DNA of 64,000 bases from Whalleya microplaca (GCA_022497155.1 MU385721.1:372001-436000), one strand, 5' to 3'. Shown: positions 11,304-22,693, counted from the stretch's first letter. Translations and numbers: made by a program. The notes: generated by a model from the letters alone, not told the origin.

Positions 11304-12275
11304 CGATAACCTTGCGGATTCCAAACCGCTCTCGTAAGGAAGAGGGCGAATGATGAACGACATCTAATGACCTAATTCCTATTGTTTTCGTGTTTAATTT
11401 CAGTCACCTCGACACAGCATCATCAGCATGGCGCCGGATTTTAAAACACAGACATGTACCACCACCATCGACAAAGTCCTCATTTTCAAGAAGAGAAGAG
11501 GCGGAAACACAAAGATAGAGCGATGCTTTTCATTCAACGATACCCTAAGAGCATGTATAATGTTTTCTGATTTTATAACGATTTGCCTGGTTTGCATTTT
11601 ATTTCATTTCCGACAGTCTCTTGGGCGTAGTGATATATCCACGGGATCTTCCGGTCAAGCAGATATAGGGAAAGAAGGAACGGGTAAGGGACAGACGGAT
11701 GGATAGGCGACGATGGCTAGGAAGTTGTGCTCACATTGCAGTTCGACCACCAGGCGTTCGAAGGCTGGACTGAGGGAGGGGCCAGATAGATAGGGAGAGC
11801 ATACAGATAAACCGGAATCATACATGGCAGTCCATAGAATGGACCATAACTTGATGCCTTGGCTCTGATGCTTCGGTGTTCCACGGCTAATATACTTTAA
11901 CTGAATCAGAACTACATCCCTAGCGAACAAAAGGATTACCCGTGAATGCCTCGTAAGAATTCCTTGAACATGCAACCATGAAGAAGTTTCACATGAGACT
12001 TAATAGGTACTCTCGTATTATGCAGAATGCAGACTTAGGTCATATCGATGAACTCTAATGCTCAGCCAAGTGGTTCGCTTACCCCTATTACGACCCTGCT
12101 TAGACAGCTTCAACGAGTAGTAGGGAGATGCCCCCCGCCATGTTGTGCATCCACTGTAAACGTACATACGCCACTTTTTCAAATAAATTTAGCATTAAAC
12201 GCATCTATTTCTATAGGTCCTCTTGGTGCTACCCCTTTCACTCTGTCTTACGGTCTTGGTGAGTTATTGCCAGTA
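11304..12275. other. Convergent intergenic region
   Basis: This lies between the stops of the FNIP-like gene and histidinol-phosphatase, so it holds two 3' UTRs. No gene is recognisable; the open frames here look random. Confidence 0.55.
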
Positions 12276-13477
12276 TCACCATTTACTGACAACAGCTCTT
12301 ATATCTTCTATCGGGACCTCCTTGTCTACGAGCTTCTCAGCTTCGTCTCGCTGCAGTGTCCACACGCTCTGAACCCCGAGACTGGTCAGGTAGTCCAGCG
12401 CCCTGCCGTAGTTGGTCCCCAGCTGCGCGATGCCGTGGCTGTCGTCCGAGAGCGTGAACTTGCCGCCCATCTTCAGCCACTCCTGTACAGAATCAGTATA
12501 AGAACTCTCCTCTCCGCCCCTTTCTTTCGAGCATCGGGGAACGCCCACTGGAGAGAGTTAAATAGCGACGGCGAGGAAGAAATAAAAAAACTCACCTCCG
12601 CGATCGCCCGGCATGGGTACGGCTCCGCTAGCCCCTTACGTAGCGCGCTGCTATTGCACTCCAACCACCCGCCGTACTCGGCCACGGCGCGCAGGTTGCG
12701 CACGATGCGCTCCCAGACACCCGGCCAGCAGCCGCGGACGTCGCGCGCCGGGTCCGCGCTCAGCAGGCGCACGAGGTCGAAGTGGCCGACGACGCGCGGG
12801 CGCAGGGTGGTCAGCATCTCGTGTTGCTCGTCGTAGTAGCGCGCCCACATGCGCTCCTCCCCATCCCCACCACTCTCACCTCCAGCACCTCCATCACCAC
12901 TGCCATTGACACCGCTGCCGTCGTGGAGATTGTTGGCGGCCTCGCGCGCGCGCGCGTACCAGGCGTCGTCGTAGTCGATCGGCACGCCGCACACGTGGTG
13001 CAGGCTGCCGATGAAGTAGTCGACGGAGGGGTGCTCGGCGAGCGTGCGGACCAGGGGCCCGTAGGCGGAGCGCATCCACTCGCCCTCGAAGCCGATCAGG
13101 AGGTCGATCTGCCCCGCATACGCCTTCTGCAGGCGCTGCGCCTCCTGCATGTAGGCTGCGTGGCGTGGGATCAGCTCCGCGAGCGTGGCCTCGGGGTTGT
13201 CGAGCTGGGGGTTGTGGTTGTGGGTTAGTTAGTTGATTCGATGTTGTTGTAGGGGGAAGGGAAAGGGGGAGGGGGGATGGGGATGGGGATGGGGATGGGG
13301 GTGGAATTGACTCACTTCTTCGGGATACAGGTCCTCGAGGTGAGTCCGCGGCATGTGCTCCGTCAGCCCCATCGTCGTGTAGCCCAGGCTGATGGCGTGC
13401 TTGACGATGTCCTCTAATTGGTCTTTGGCGTGGCCGGGGCAGAACTGGCCCGAGTGGGAGTGCATCGTGAACGCCAT
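12276..13477 (-). CDS. HIS2: Histidinol-phosphatase, PHP family
   Basis: Three exons on the minus strand, 13477-13316, 13204-12596 and 12482-12276, join in phase 0 to give 325 residues. The ATG at 13477 is chosen because the PHP metal-binding motif MHSHSGQFC follows at once. Other PHP signatures are TEHMPR, GFEGEW, GSLHHV, GHFDLVRL and SDDSHG. The enzyme dephosphorylates L-histidinol phosphate in histidine synthesis (EC 3.1.3.15). Exon 2 is strikingly GC-rich and has a Gly/Ser-rich insert (about residues 141-158) between YARAREAANN and RMWARYYDEQ that I would not expect in the core fold. Intron 1 carries a GGGGAT repeat. The gene is divergent from the RBM26-like gene. Identification is firm; the Gly-rich insert could vary between strains. 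Confidence 0.9.
13273..13296 (+). repeat. GGGGAT hexanucleotide repeat in HIS2 intron 1
   Basis: Four perfect copies of GGGGAT lie inside the first intron of histidinol-phosphatase. On the gene's sense strand this is a C-rich polypyrimidine tract near the donor side. Confidence 0.85.
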
Positions 13478-14695
13478 GGTTGATTTGCGCGCATTCGCTT
13501 CACGCAATGGATGACGATGCGTCTAGGTAAACAGGTAATACCAGGGGGTGTCTTACGAGGCCTGCGTAATGTGTAGGGCGACTCGAAATGTTTTATCAGA
13601 AATTACGGAAGGTAGTAATTATAGTTCGGTCAAGTGCTTATAATGTCTTTGATTTTTATTGTACCGGTACACTATCAAGTCGGATAGATTATCTCGATAG
13701 CTATATCTCGATAAATGTCTCTATCTCGATAACTACCGGTACCTTATTTGACTCAAGGTCAGACTCGGATACAAGCAGATGTCACCGCCTTCATGTCTAT
13801 GATACATCCGATCCGATCTATACTCGAAAGAGAATGTCTACCTAATCATATAAGGTCGTGCTATCTTGGGCAGTTTCTTCCTGCTCAAGTGACTAACTGC
13901 TAATTCAAATGATGGCAAGTGAAACCTCGATCTCATAAAGCTTCAGATAATTTATTACATACAAGTGGGCTCTCTCAGCTCAATGCCCCGCCCCCGCCAT
14001 GCCAGGGAGGTTGCCCGTTTGCTGAAAAGTGAAGCTATGACCAATTTCGAGGTGTACAGTACGAAGCTAGGATTCACACGCGGGTTAGTTGGTCCGGTAG
14101 CACTAGAGCCGCAGGACTAGAACTTGGTAAATGCCGATCGCTACCAATCTTCATCACCTGGCAGGCTTGGGATGCCTGGGATGCCTGGGAAGCTGCTCCC
14201 CAGCTAACCAGCCCCCAGCCTGCCCACATGTGTGAATAATGGATACCTACCACATGCACCTACCTACAAAGTGTGTGACATACATACTGTACATACAAAC
14301 TGTACATACATACTGTACATACATACTGTACATACATACTGTACATACATACTGTATATACATACTGTACTGCCGTATTGCCATAGAAACTTTCTAGAAG
14401 AAGACAACGTACTGTACCTTGCTCCACAGCCTTATGTGCACGGTGCTATACTGTATAGTACGCAAGTTGTAGTACCAACCAATTTTTGCCAATTTTTTTG
14501 TACTGGAGCTCTGCTTCACGGCCTGCGATTGCGACCAGTCGCGTAAAATCAACATCTCCACCTCAGCTTTTTCCTCGCCGTTAATAGTTCTACATCATTT
14601 GTCAGTCACTTTTCATGATATTTACAGCTACCCTGGATTCCCCAGCGACAGGTCGTATGCAAGTCTCTCGTTAATTCCCCCCCTCCCCCTTCATT
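13478..14695. other. Divergent promoter region of HIS2 and the RBM26-like gene
   Basis: About 1.2 kb separate two outward-facing start codons. It contains a short GGGATGCCT repeat near 14168-14188 and the 13-bp minisatellite at 14288-14365. A polypyrimidine stretch (about 14677-14692) precedes the right-hand ATG. No gene is seen. Confidence 0.55.
14288..14365 (+). repeat. 13-bp minisatellite, six units
   Basis: The unit TGTACATACATAC is repeated six times head to tail. Four units are perfect; the first (ACAAAC end) and last (TATATA) each carry one change. The array lies upstream of the RBM26-like gene. Confidence 0.9.
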
Positions 14696-17316
14696 ATGTT
14701 GTTCGCCGAGGAGGACGCGTCTCTCCTCAAGGCCTGGATTGTGAAGCGCCTGGCAAATACGTGAGTTTGCTTTGCTTTTGACCACACCTCCCCACACCTA
14801 CACGCCAGTTTCACTGACCTTAGCCTGCCTGTCCGACTTCAGATCGGACGCCGATGCCGATGTACTTGCAGACTACGTCCTAGCGCTTCTGCGACACGAC
14901 AGCGACATCGACGCCATCCGTGGGGTCTTCGAGGAAGAGATCCCTGATTTTCTTAGAGACGGTAAGTTGCCTGCCGCTCTTTCTTTTCTCTTTTCTCTTC
15001 TCTCTTCTCTAGCTGTTGATATGTAACTCGGATGCTGATCTGCTTGATACTACTCATATAGATGCTGGCGCCTTCATTGAAGATCTCTTCCAAGCTGTCA
15101 GGTACCGCTCCTATCTACCGGGCGCTCCCCCTCCCCCTGCCACCATCCGACATAGTCTCCCTCCAGCTGCCGCCGCCCATCCCCCATCGCGACCTGAGTA
15201 TCGGCCTCAATTGCCCTATGGCGCCGCGCCCATAGGCCAGCCTTTCCCCCAGAGCGCATCGCGCAAACGCCCGTACAATGATAGAGACGATAACGACGTC
15301 GATATAATATTGACGAGCCAGAATCACTATGGTGGACCACAGCCCTTCAAGCAACCTAGGAGAGGAGGTAGCTTTCCCCAGCGTGGCAGGCGGTTTGATG
15401 ATTCGTACGGATATAGGGGCCAGCGTGGAGGACCTGGTCCTTACCAGTCTGTTCCCGGTCCCGGCGGCTATGGCGCGCCGCAGCCGCCCTTCTCGCCTTC
15501 CCAGCAGGATCCAGCCTTAGCACCGATCGACCCAAACAGTATAATAGAGAACATTCAGAGGCTACAGCAGCTTGGCATCCCTATCCCACAGCTGCCTGAA
15601 CTTCCTAGGCCTACCTACTCCGGATCAGCCATGCCTCCGCCTCGCCGGCGGAAACAGCGCTGCAGGGACTACGATATGAAAGGGTACTGCTCTAGGGGCA
15701 ACAATTGCCTATTCGAACATGGTCCCGGTTCCCTGTATATCCCTCCACCAGGGCCCTCAGCAGGTGAAGGTGAGTAGTTATGCGTGCCAATGGTCTTGGA
15801 TGAACCGATAAACTAATGCAGAAATAGAATACGATCCTACTAATGCATCCATGGCATTGCCGAATTTTAACAGCCAACCTCCTCCTACACATGCAATGCA
15901 GTTGCCAGACCCATCTGTTTTCCAAATGACGCCTACTACCAACCGTCGTGAGCCAAAGAAGCCCAGGCGGACGAAGGGGCGACCGCCTTTGGCTGCGAAG
16001 GGTCCCGTACATGACAAATCCAAAACTACCATTATGGTACAGAACATCCCCAATGAGCACTTCCACGAGGAGGAAGTCCGGGGCTACTTTTCCCAATTTG
16101 GCAATGTCGTCGAGATTTCTATGGATGGGCCTAATCGACTTGCTATTGTGAAGTTCGACACCTGGGATTCAGCCCATGCTGCCTGGAGCTCACCGAAAGT
16201 CATCTTCGACAACAGATTTGTGAAAGTCTTCTGGCGTAGTGAAGATGCCGATGGTGGACCGACGCCAAACGGTAAGCACGTGGGCGATGCGAAGAACGGT
16301 GCCACTAATGGGGATGCCACGACCGCCAAGGAACCCTCCGCTGAACCATTCGACATGGATGATTTCATGCGCAAGCAGGAAGAGGCACAGAAGCTTCACG
16401 ACGAGAAGACTCGAAAGCGACAAGAGCTTGAGCGACAACGCCAAGAGCTGGAGGAGCGCCAGAAGGAACTTCGTGCTCGGCAGCTGGATGAAAAGCGCAA
16501 ACTCGAAGCCAAGCTTACCAACAATGGCGCGAAGGATTCATCGTCTTCGCCCGCTGAAATACAGACAGAAGGCACAGGTAAGAAGTCTAGCGCACAGACG
16601 GAAGCCTTACGAGCCCAGTTGGCCGCGCTAGAGGAAGAGGCGAACGTACTCGGAATAGACCCGGATGTTGCGCAGTATGAATGGACGTCGAGGGGCCGTG
16701 GAAGAGGCTCCCGGGGTTTCCGCGGGCGTGGTCGCTTTCCTCCGAGAGCTCTCCGAGGTGGATACGCACCTCGTGGCAGAGGGGGCATACAAGCTCGGCA
16801 TGCGGCTTACGCTGCGTATTCCTTGGACAACCGACCTAAGATTATTGCGCTGACCGGGGTGGATTTCACGGCTCCTGAGAAGGACGAGGCACTCAGGCAG
16901 TACCTTTTCGTAAGTGGTAAACCCCCATACTCCATATGTATGTCGCTAACACTCCGCAGGGTATTGGTGAGTTCCAGGAAATCCATGCTGATCCGACGAC
17001 GACGCATATCACTTTCAAAGATCGCAAGACGGCCGAGCAGTTCATGTTTGGTGTCTCCGCGAACAATACTATTCCTGGGCTTGACGACAAGATCGAGCCC
17101 ACATGGGCTACGAGCGCCCCACAATCCGAGGCCAATGCAACTGCTACCGATGACCTTCATATGGCTAGTGGCCTAGAGGATGAGCAGGCAGCCAAGGCCA
17201 AAGACGGCATTGCGGAGAATGGCACTGTTGCTGACTTGGAAGAAGGGGAAGTTGGCGATGCGCATGCTCGTGACCAGGGTGACATGGATTATGAAGCAGG
17301 GGAATGGGATATGTAG
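14696..17316 (+). CDS. RBM26/27-like RNA-binding protein (PWI-like, CCCH zinc finger, RRM)
   Basis: Five exons, 14696-14760, 14843-14961, 15062-15769, 15822-16909 and 16960-17316, give 778 residues with every junction in phase. The N-terminus (MLFAEEDASLLKAWIVKRL to about residue 76) is the PWI-like helical domain of RBM26/27 and fission yeast Rmn1. A CCCH finger follows near residue 265, C-x8-C-x5-C-x3-H in RCRDYDMKGYCSRGNNC. An RRM starts at KTTIMVQNIP (about residue 362). Then come a Glu/Lys/Arg-rich coiled coil, an RG-rich stretch (RGRGRGSRGFRGRGR) and a second RRM-like segment interrupted by the last intron, ending in an acidic GEWDM tail. In fission yeast the relative works with the MTREC nuclear RNA surveillance complex; a similar nuclear role is inferred. 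Confidence 0.83.
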
Positions 17317-17864
17317 ACGGAGCGGTGCCATGCACAGGAAAGACCTTGGAGGACCAACGTAAGCTAAAGATACATGTACCAATATAATTTATACTAAGCA
17401 TGCATTGTGGGATGACGATACTGGCGAGGATATCGGGCTTCGCGACTTTAGAGCATGAACCAATTAAAAAGCACAACTGGGTGGATTTACTGAGCAATAT
17501 CTGAGGGCCCACGTTTTATGAGCACCGTTCTATAATGATTTCATATTCCCCAACATAGACATTAGATATCCTAGTATAAATAAAAGGGGTTGAGGCCTGT
17601 AGCATATCTAGATATGTTTGACGCGAAGTTTCCGAGGCAGACTTAATAGAAGTAGCATGTTATCACCACCCAAGCCGAGAATATCATTGACTACACCACA
17701 AGAGCCTGTCGCATTAACAGCTTCAGCATATTCCGTATAACGATTAACAACTACACCGCAAGTGTGGGTATCCCCTTTTTCTATGTTACAGAACGCCATC
17801 TAATCACCATTCTAGAAGTCGCTTATAAGCGAAAACCCTTTACACTCCCTACCGCGAACCTAAT
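17317..17864. other. Convergent intergenic region
   Basis: This holds the 3' flanks of the RBM26-like gene and the thioredoxin-reductase-like gene. I see AT-rich sequence with no gene. Confidence 0.55.
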
Positions 17865-18599
17865 TCATTCCTCGACATCATCCTCTGCCTGCAACGCATG
17901 TGCCAATCCCGCAGCTACAGAGCTTCCCATCATCGTCGCCACGGGGACCGCCTTCATCATCGTGGCACAGTCACCCGCGGCATAAACCCCGGGAACGCTC
18001 GTGCTGAAGAAGGGAGGCTGGGCGTCGATATGTCCCTGCGGCGTGAGCTCGACGCCGAGTTCCTTCGCAAACGGCCCGTTTAGCTCGAAGTTCGGGACGT
18101 GTGCCTGTGATTCCTCAAATCAGCATACCATTTCTAATACACGACACACAAGTGCAAACCATCACATCATATACAAACAAACAACACTCACCAAGAACCC
18201 CTCCCTCAACACGGTCCCATCCTCCAGCGTGACAAGCAAGCCGGCCTCGCCTTCGACGGCGGGATCCTTTGCTAATTTGGAAACCTTGCGGTTCTCGACG
18301 CGGAACTTGCTGGTGCTCTTGAGCGCGGCGCGCAGCTGCGCGCCCAGCGCCGCGTCGCCGTTAGTGTACACGGTTACGGAGCCCGCGAGGCGGGCCGCCA
18401 TGCGCGACACCGCGGGCGCGAAGGCGGGGCTCGCCATCAGGCCCAGCGCGAGGACGCCCGCCGAGGACGCGCCGCGCTCTTCGTAGCCGTGGCAGAAGAG
18501 GCAGTGGAAGCTGCGTTCAAGTTAGCATGTGCGCACTCTATAGCTAGGTACTTGGATAGATGGTCTTGATATGGGTGGCTTGGTGGGAAAGTATATAGA

Positions 18600-18630
<31 letters not shown>

Positions 18631-18740
18631 TTTTAAAAAAGAAACCCACCCCCCCACAGCACCGGGGGCCCCGGGGAGGGGGGCGGGGGGGCCCCGGCCC
18701 CCCCGGCGCGCCCCCGAGGTGNNNNNNNNNNGCCCCCGCG

Positions 18741-18807
<67 letters not shown>

Positions 18808-19336
18808 CTGTTAGACTTACATCCCTCGCCCCCATAGCTCCGCGTACCCCGGGATCGAGGGCGGTAGGTCCCGGGTCCCGCTCGCGAGCACCACTTTGCG
18901 GCCCTCGTAGGTCACGCCCTCTGCGTCCTCGGCCTCGAAGCGGCCGCTCTCGAGTTTGCGGATGTGACGTACTAGTATTATCCAAAGTCAGCGCTTTCTC
19001 CTTCCAACTTCCATGCAGTCTAGCCTGGCAGGTAAAGCAGGGGGTAGGTAGTGAATGATTCTCAGAGGAAGGCAAAGGTAGGTGCTACTCACCGCCCACG
19101 TCCCGGAACTGCACGGTATCATAGCGCGCGAGGAGATCGGCACGCGCCTTCGCCCGGAACGAGGCCGGGTCGGCGTGCTCCCACCCGACCACGTTGTGCA
19201 TGTGCGCGGTCCGCGCGTTGCGGTAGACGCCGTCGCTGAACACGATTGCGCTGTGCAACTGTCTCACTAGACCGCTCGCGCAGGCGAGGCCCGCGGGCCC
19301 GCCGCCGAGGATCAGAACGTCGACTTTGGTTGTCAT
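17865..19336 (-). CDS. Thioredoxin-reductase-like FAD disulfide oxidoreductase (GliT-type), apparent frameshift
   Basis: Four minus-strand exons are supported: 19336-19093, 18971-18821, 18510-18192 and 18105-17865. The protein would be about 317 residues, the normal size for this family. The FAD dinucleotide fold starts at [17 protein letters not shown], the redox pair is in [13 protein letters not shown] (C-x-x-C), and the C-terminal FAD motif is [11 protein letters not shown]. Fungal members include gliotoxin-type dithiol oxidases and orphan thioredoxin reductases; no metabolite cluster surrounds this copy, so its substrate is unknown. In exon 4 the family-like text NGPFAKE and LGVELTPQG lie in different frames. 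Exon 4 has one base too many, placed by eye at the T run 18060-18062. Intron 2 (18511-18820) holds the assembly gap. It may be functional with a sequence error, or a pseudogene. Confidence 0.78.
18606..18806. other. Assembly gap flanked by poly-G and poly-C
   Basis: A run of 25 G (18606-18630), a low-complexity G/C-only patch, ten N (18722-18731) and a run of 66 C (18741-18806) lie inside intron 2 of the thioredoxin-reductase-like gene. The layout, G on the left and C on the right of an N gap, is what poly-G read tails from two-colour sequencing would give when scaffolded. The true intron length is therefore unknown. Confidence 0.85.
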
Positions 19337-20009
19337 TGTGTGTGTTGGCTTGTGTGTATTCCGATGGGGGTTTCTTGATTATTAGGTTGGCTGACAGATG
19401 ATGAATCGTGAAAGTGCTGTGGTAGTGTCGTTTAATGATGATATTCAACGAAAAGAGAGTCCTGGCTTGAAAATACAAGGCAGATCTTCATATGTGAACA
19501 TCGCACTGAGGTAAAGTCGGGTGTATTATACATCATGGAAGGCAGCAGCGATCCCGGAAACTTGTTAGCGATATGCGGTGCTGGTGGAGCAGCCACTCGG
19601 CGACATTGTTCGGTGACTTCTTCACGCCCCCTCACATGGATGTGCATATTACTCAAATTCTTCGGAAAGGAACACGATCACATTGAGCCACACTGCCGAA
19701 ATAAATTCGGCGAAGACACCGAGCTCTCTATAAACAAGGGGATTGTGCCGGCCCGCAAGATTCCCGGGCTAGATGACGGGGAGTGCCCGCCGATCTTGGT
19801 GACAGACGATATGTAGCTAGACGGATAGCGCACTGATGAATTTTTACAATTTTACCTATAGAGGATAAGCAAGTTGCTTTACGAAATGTTTTATTAAGCA
19901 TTTGGTAGCTTATGCCGTGTGCCTTGTGCAAGGAGAACTAACAATACGATACCTATTCCTGTGAATGTCGGCCGCCGGTGGGTCTCCGAAAAGTGACCGA
20001 CCCCGATCA
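19337..20009. other. Intergenic, no clear gene
   Basis: This is the promoter side of the thioredoxin-reductase-like gene. A 93-codon plus-strand frame (19535-19816) has no recognised relatives and no splice support, so I do not call it. Confidence 0.45.
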
Positions 20010-20563
20010 TCAAGTCTCCGGCTTGACCGATAATTCGAGGCTACACCCAATTATATCAAATGCATACCTACTACTTCTGGGCTCTATAAGTAGAAGAACC
20101 GGCGCTTTAGCCCCTTCTGAATGAATTTGAGGGGCCCCGGAGTTGGAGGTGGATATGGTATGAGGCACAAAAGCCATGTCGTATTTACCTTCGAATCGTA
20201 GGATATTGACAGCAATGCGCTCCTGACTCTGCTCCCTCACTTTAGTCCCCTGTTACACAGAAAGCAAAGTCTTCATCATGGCACCATCAGCCTCTATCAG
20301 ATCTACAGAGGTCAGACCCCATGGCTTCCCCTAGATAGGTAACCCTTGAACTCTTGGCGCAGCTCCTCTAAGCCCTCTACTACATCCTCTTCGTCACTAC
20401 CTGTATCCATTATAATTCTTGTTATGATATCCAGAATTACCGCGGTGCTAAGGACCCAGGATGTCATACCCACCTGCTCTGGAGTTCCCGGGATAAACGT
20501 TCCGTCACCTCACGGCTCATTACTGAGATGCCGACGTCCCAAGCCATCTAAACCAGCGTGCAT
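20010..20563 (-). pseudogene. Possible degraded gene, unknown family
   Basis: On the minus strand two protein-like segments follow each other. The first starts at ATG 20563 (MHAGLDGLGRRHL), has an in-frame TGA at 20512-20510, then continues with GDGTFIPGTPEQVGMTSW and an acidic helix ending near 20340. After a possible intron ending in AACAG, the second, starting with GTKVREQSQERIAVNILRF, reads to the stop at 20010. Amino-acid composition looks real, and both parts point the same way. I do not recognise the family. It could be a decayed gene, or a coincidence of open frames. Confidence 0.25.
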
Positions 20564-21679
20564 GAATATATGCTAAATGAAGCCGTATAGGAAACAACGG
20601 GTTACATGCCTAAACCCCTCAAAGTTAACCTCGAACTCGGAACCGTGTGAAAGAGAGATGAGGCTTTGAGCAGATCGAGCCGGAAGTACTTCTTTCGTAG
20701 TTCAGATCCAATATCACGATAACGGACAACGTCCATCGTTATACAATGACGCGATACTCTTCCTCTACAGAACCCTGAATCATCTTATGATTTCCCTACT
20801 TATTCCCGACATCCGCTCCATGTAGCAAGAACATTACTGTTTGTGGAGCCTATGCCAAATTTGAGATATCTGATAGTATCATGCTTCTATAGTAGGGGCA
20901 GCATTCTGGTAATTATAATCAGAAGCTCTTTCATGCTGGAATACTACCGTAACTTGCCTATATGCCACCTAGTTCCTACATTCATCTACTTTACTATAGA
21001 TTAAAATGGCAAGGTCTCTTCAACCGCTTCATTCCTGCAGTTGCTTTGGATTATAGCTGCATCTCTTCCCCCTTTCCATCCAACCATACCTCGCAGCAAA
21101 TATTTTAGCCTCGAGTCAAGCTTCATGCTTGTTCCTCACTGTTGTGAATTACACTAGACGTCCTCAAGGTCTCCGAGCCCTCCACTGCCAAGCCATTCTT
21201 CTCGTATGGTGAGACTCTTTCAGATGTTGCGGGGTAGTGGTACTCGTATAGATGATGCTTTCTCATGTAATAGTATTTGAATGCGCCATCTGCAGAAGCA
21301 GTCCAATATCTCCCACTAATACGAAATGCAGATTATATTAGCAGGATTCATTTTTCATGTAATATACCCACGTAATGCGACACTGGGGAAGATAACGATG
21401 CTAGGCAACCCCTTTCATTCGTTCAATTGAAAACAGTGGCATTTCACCTTTTGCCAGACTGGTTGGTGGAAATTCTCCTAGATCTAGGTCTAGATCTTAT
21501 TAACAAACCTTGGGACCAACATCCATTATAGTTATAAAACGCTGACACACGTGCCTGGTCTTTAGTACTATGGTACTGTTGAATCATCGGGATACATACT
21601 ATTTGCCATCCAAATCTAAAAGCCCCTTTGAAGTACTACATACACTTGTATCGTCAGGCTGAAGCACAATTAAATCAAC
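20564..21679. other. Intergenic, no gene seen
   Basis: This AT-rich kilobase precedes the solute-binding-protein gene. I find no coding frame of note. A short palindrome CTAGATCTAGGTCTAGATC lies near 21478-21497. Confidence 0.5.
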
Positions 21680-22693
21680 ATGTCTACACTACAGGTATTT
21701 GTTCTCACGCTCGTAGTTTCACGGTCCTTAGTCTTGTCCCTGAAGATCGCGCGCGCGTTCGATGTTTTGGAATGGACACCCGAACTGATTGCCAAAGATT
21801 ACTTTGAAGGCAATGTGACGATTGTGAACGGTGGTATTCCGAGCCTGTTCAGTGACCCCACCGTTGACCTTGGTTCGAACTCGGAGACGCAGCTGCTGAG
21901 GCACTATGCATCGCACAGGAACATTCGAAGCATCGTTGCAGTTGTAGAAGTTCACTATCGCATTGTCGCAAGCAAGAAGGCTGGGGTCAATTCCCTAGAG
22001 GATTTAAGGAATAAGAGGATTGGCGCCATCCCATCCACTTCTTCGGAATACTTCGTTCAACAGTATCTCGCTACTGCCGGGTTGGAGCCCGCTGATTATA
22101 CCGTCGTACCTGGGCTTGGATGTCTACAAGAGCCCTGTGGTTCAGGAACTCTCCCTGATATGCTCAGGAAGGGATCCATCGACGCTATAGGAATGTGGGA
22201 ACCATCGGTGGAAATTAGTGCCCAGGCTCTCGGCTCCGATGCGATTGTCTTTGAAAGTGACCAAACAGTCTATCGCGAGATCTACAATATTGCTACCACT
22301 ACGGAGAAGCTGAACGACCCAGACAAGCGGAGGGAAATAATCCTATTTTTGAAGGCTTTGAAGCGCGCAGATGATATATTTCAGAACAAACCAGATAGTG
22401 TCATACTACGAGCAGCGGAGGCTGTCAAGGTCAATGCAACAGTCTTGAAAGCAGCTTGGCCTGTTCATCAATGGAACGCGAGAGTGCCATCAGATATGGT
22501 AGATGTGCTGGTGGAAGAGGATAAGTACGTAGCTGCATATGACAGGCGGGATGCTCTGACAAGAGAAGACGTTAGTATGCTTGTTGACTCCAGTGTCTTA
22601 GAGGAAGCATCATTTGGCGGACAGAGCCAGGTCACTTGCTCCTCTCCAACTTGTTCTCCACGGAGCTTGGAAAATATACCAAGGGGATACTAA
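21680..22693 (+). CDS. THI5/SsuA-type solute-binding protein, secreted type
   Basis: One exon encodes 337 residues. A hydrophobic N-terminus (about residues 5-21) looks like a signal peptide or anchor. The body has the type 2 periplasmic-binding fold of the NMT1/THI5/SsuA group: SLFSDPTVDLGSNSETQLLRHY, then ASKKAGVNSLEDLRNKRIG, SSEYFVQQYLATAGLEPADY, and KGSIDAIGMWEPSVE. In bacteria such proteins deliver sulfonates, nitrate or pyrimidine precursors to ABC transporters. Fungi keep a small family of them with no ABC partner, and no transporter gene lies nearby here. The active histidine-rich features of THI5 pyrimidine synthase are not evident, so I do not call it a thiamine gene. The function is unknown; old bacterial ancestry is plausible. 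Confidence 0.72.
   Translation: MSTLQVFVLTLVVSRSLVLSLKIARAFDVLEWTPELIAKDYFEGNVTIVNGGIPSLFSDPTVDLGSNSETQLLRHYASHRNIRSIVAVVEVHYRIVASKKAGVNSLEDLRNKRIGAIPSTSSEYFVQQYLATAGLEPADYTVVPGLGCLQEPCGSGTLPDMLRKGSIDAIGMWEPSVEISAQALGSDAIVFESDQTVYREIYNIATTTEKLNDPDKRREIILFLKALKRADDIFQNKPDSVILRAAEAVKVNATVLKAAWPVHQWNARVPSDMVDVLVEEDKYVAAYDRRDALTREDVSMLVDSSVLEEASFGGQSQVTCSSPTCSPRSLENIPRGY

Noticed and set aside
12782..13228. 148-codon plus-strand frame opposite HIS2
   Set aside because: It is the shadow of a GC-rich HIS2 exon; the minus-strand protein has clear PHP motifs.
14168..14365. CRISPR-like array from regularly repeated short units
   Set aside because: Units are contiguous tandem repeats without spacers in a eukaryotic genome.
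18437..19075. Open frame encoding a long polyglycine protein on the minus strand
   Set aside because: It reads through the poly-C run and N gap and runs in another frame across exon 2 of the thioredoxin-reductase-like gene.
21680..22693. Thiamine-pyrimidine synthase THI5
   Set aside because: It shares the fold only; the leader peptide and lack of recognisable THI5 active-site features argue against it.
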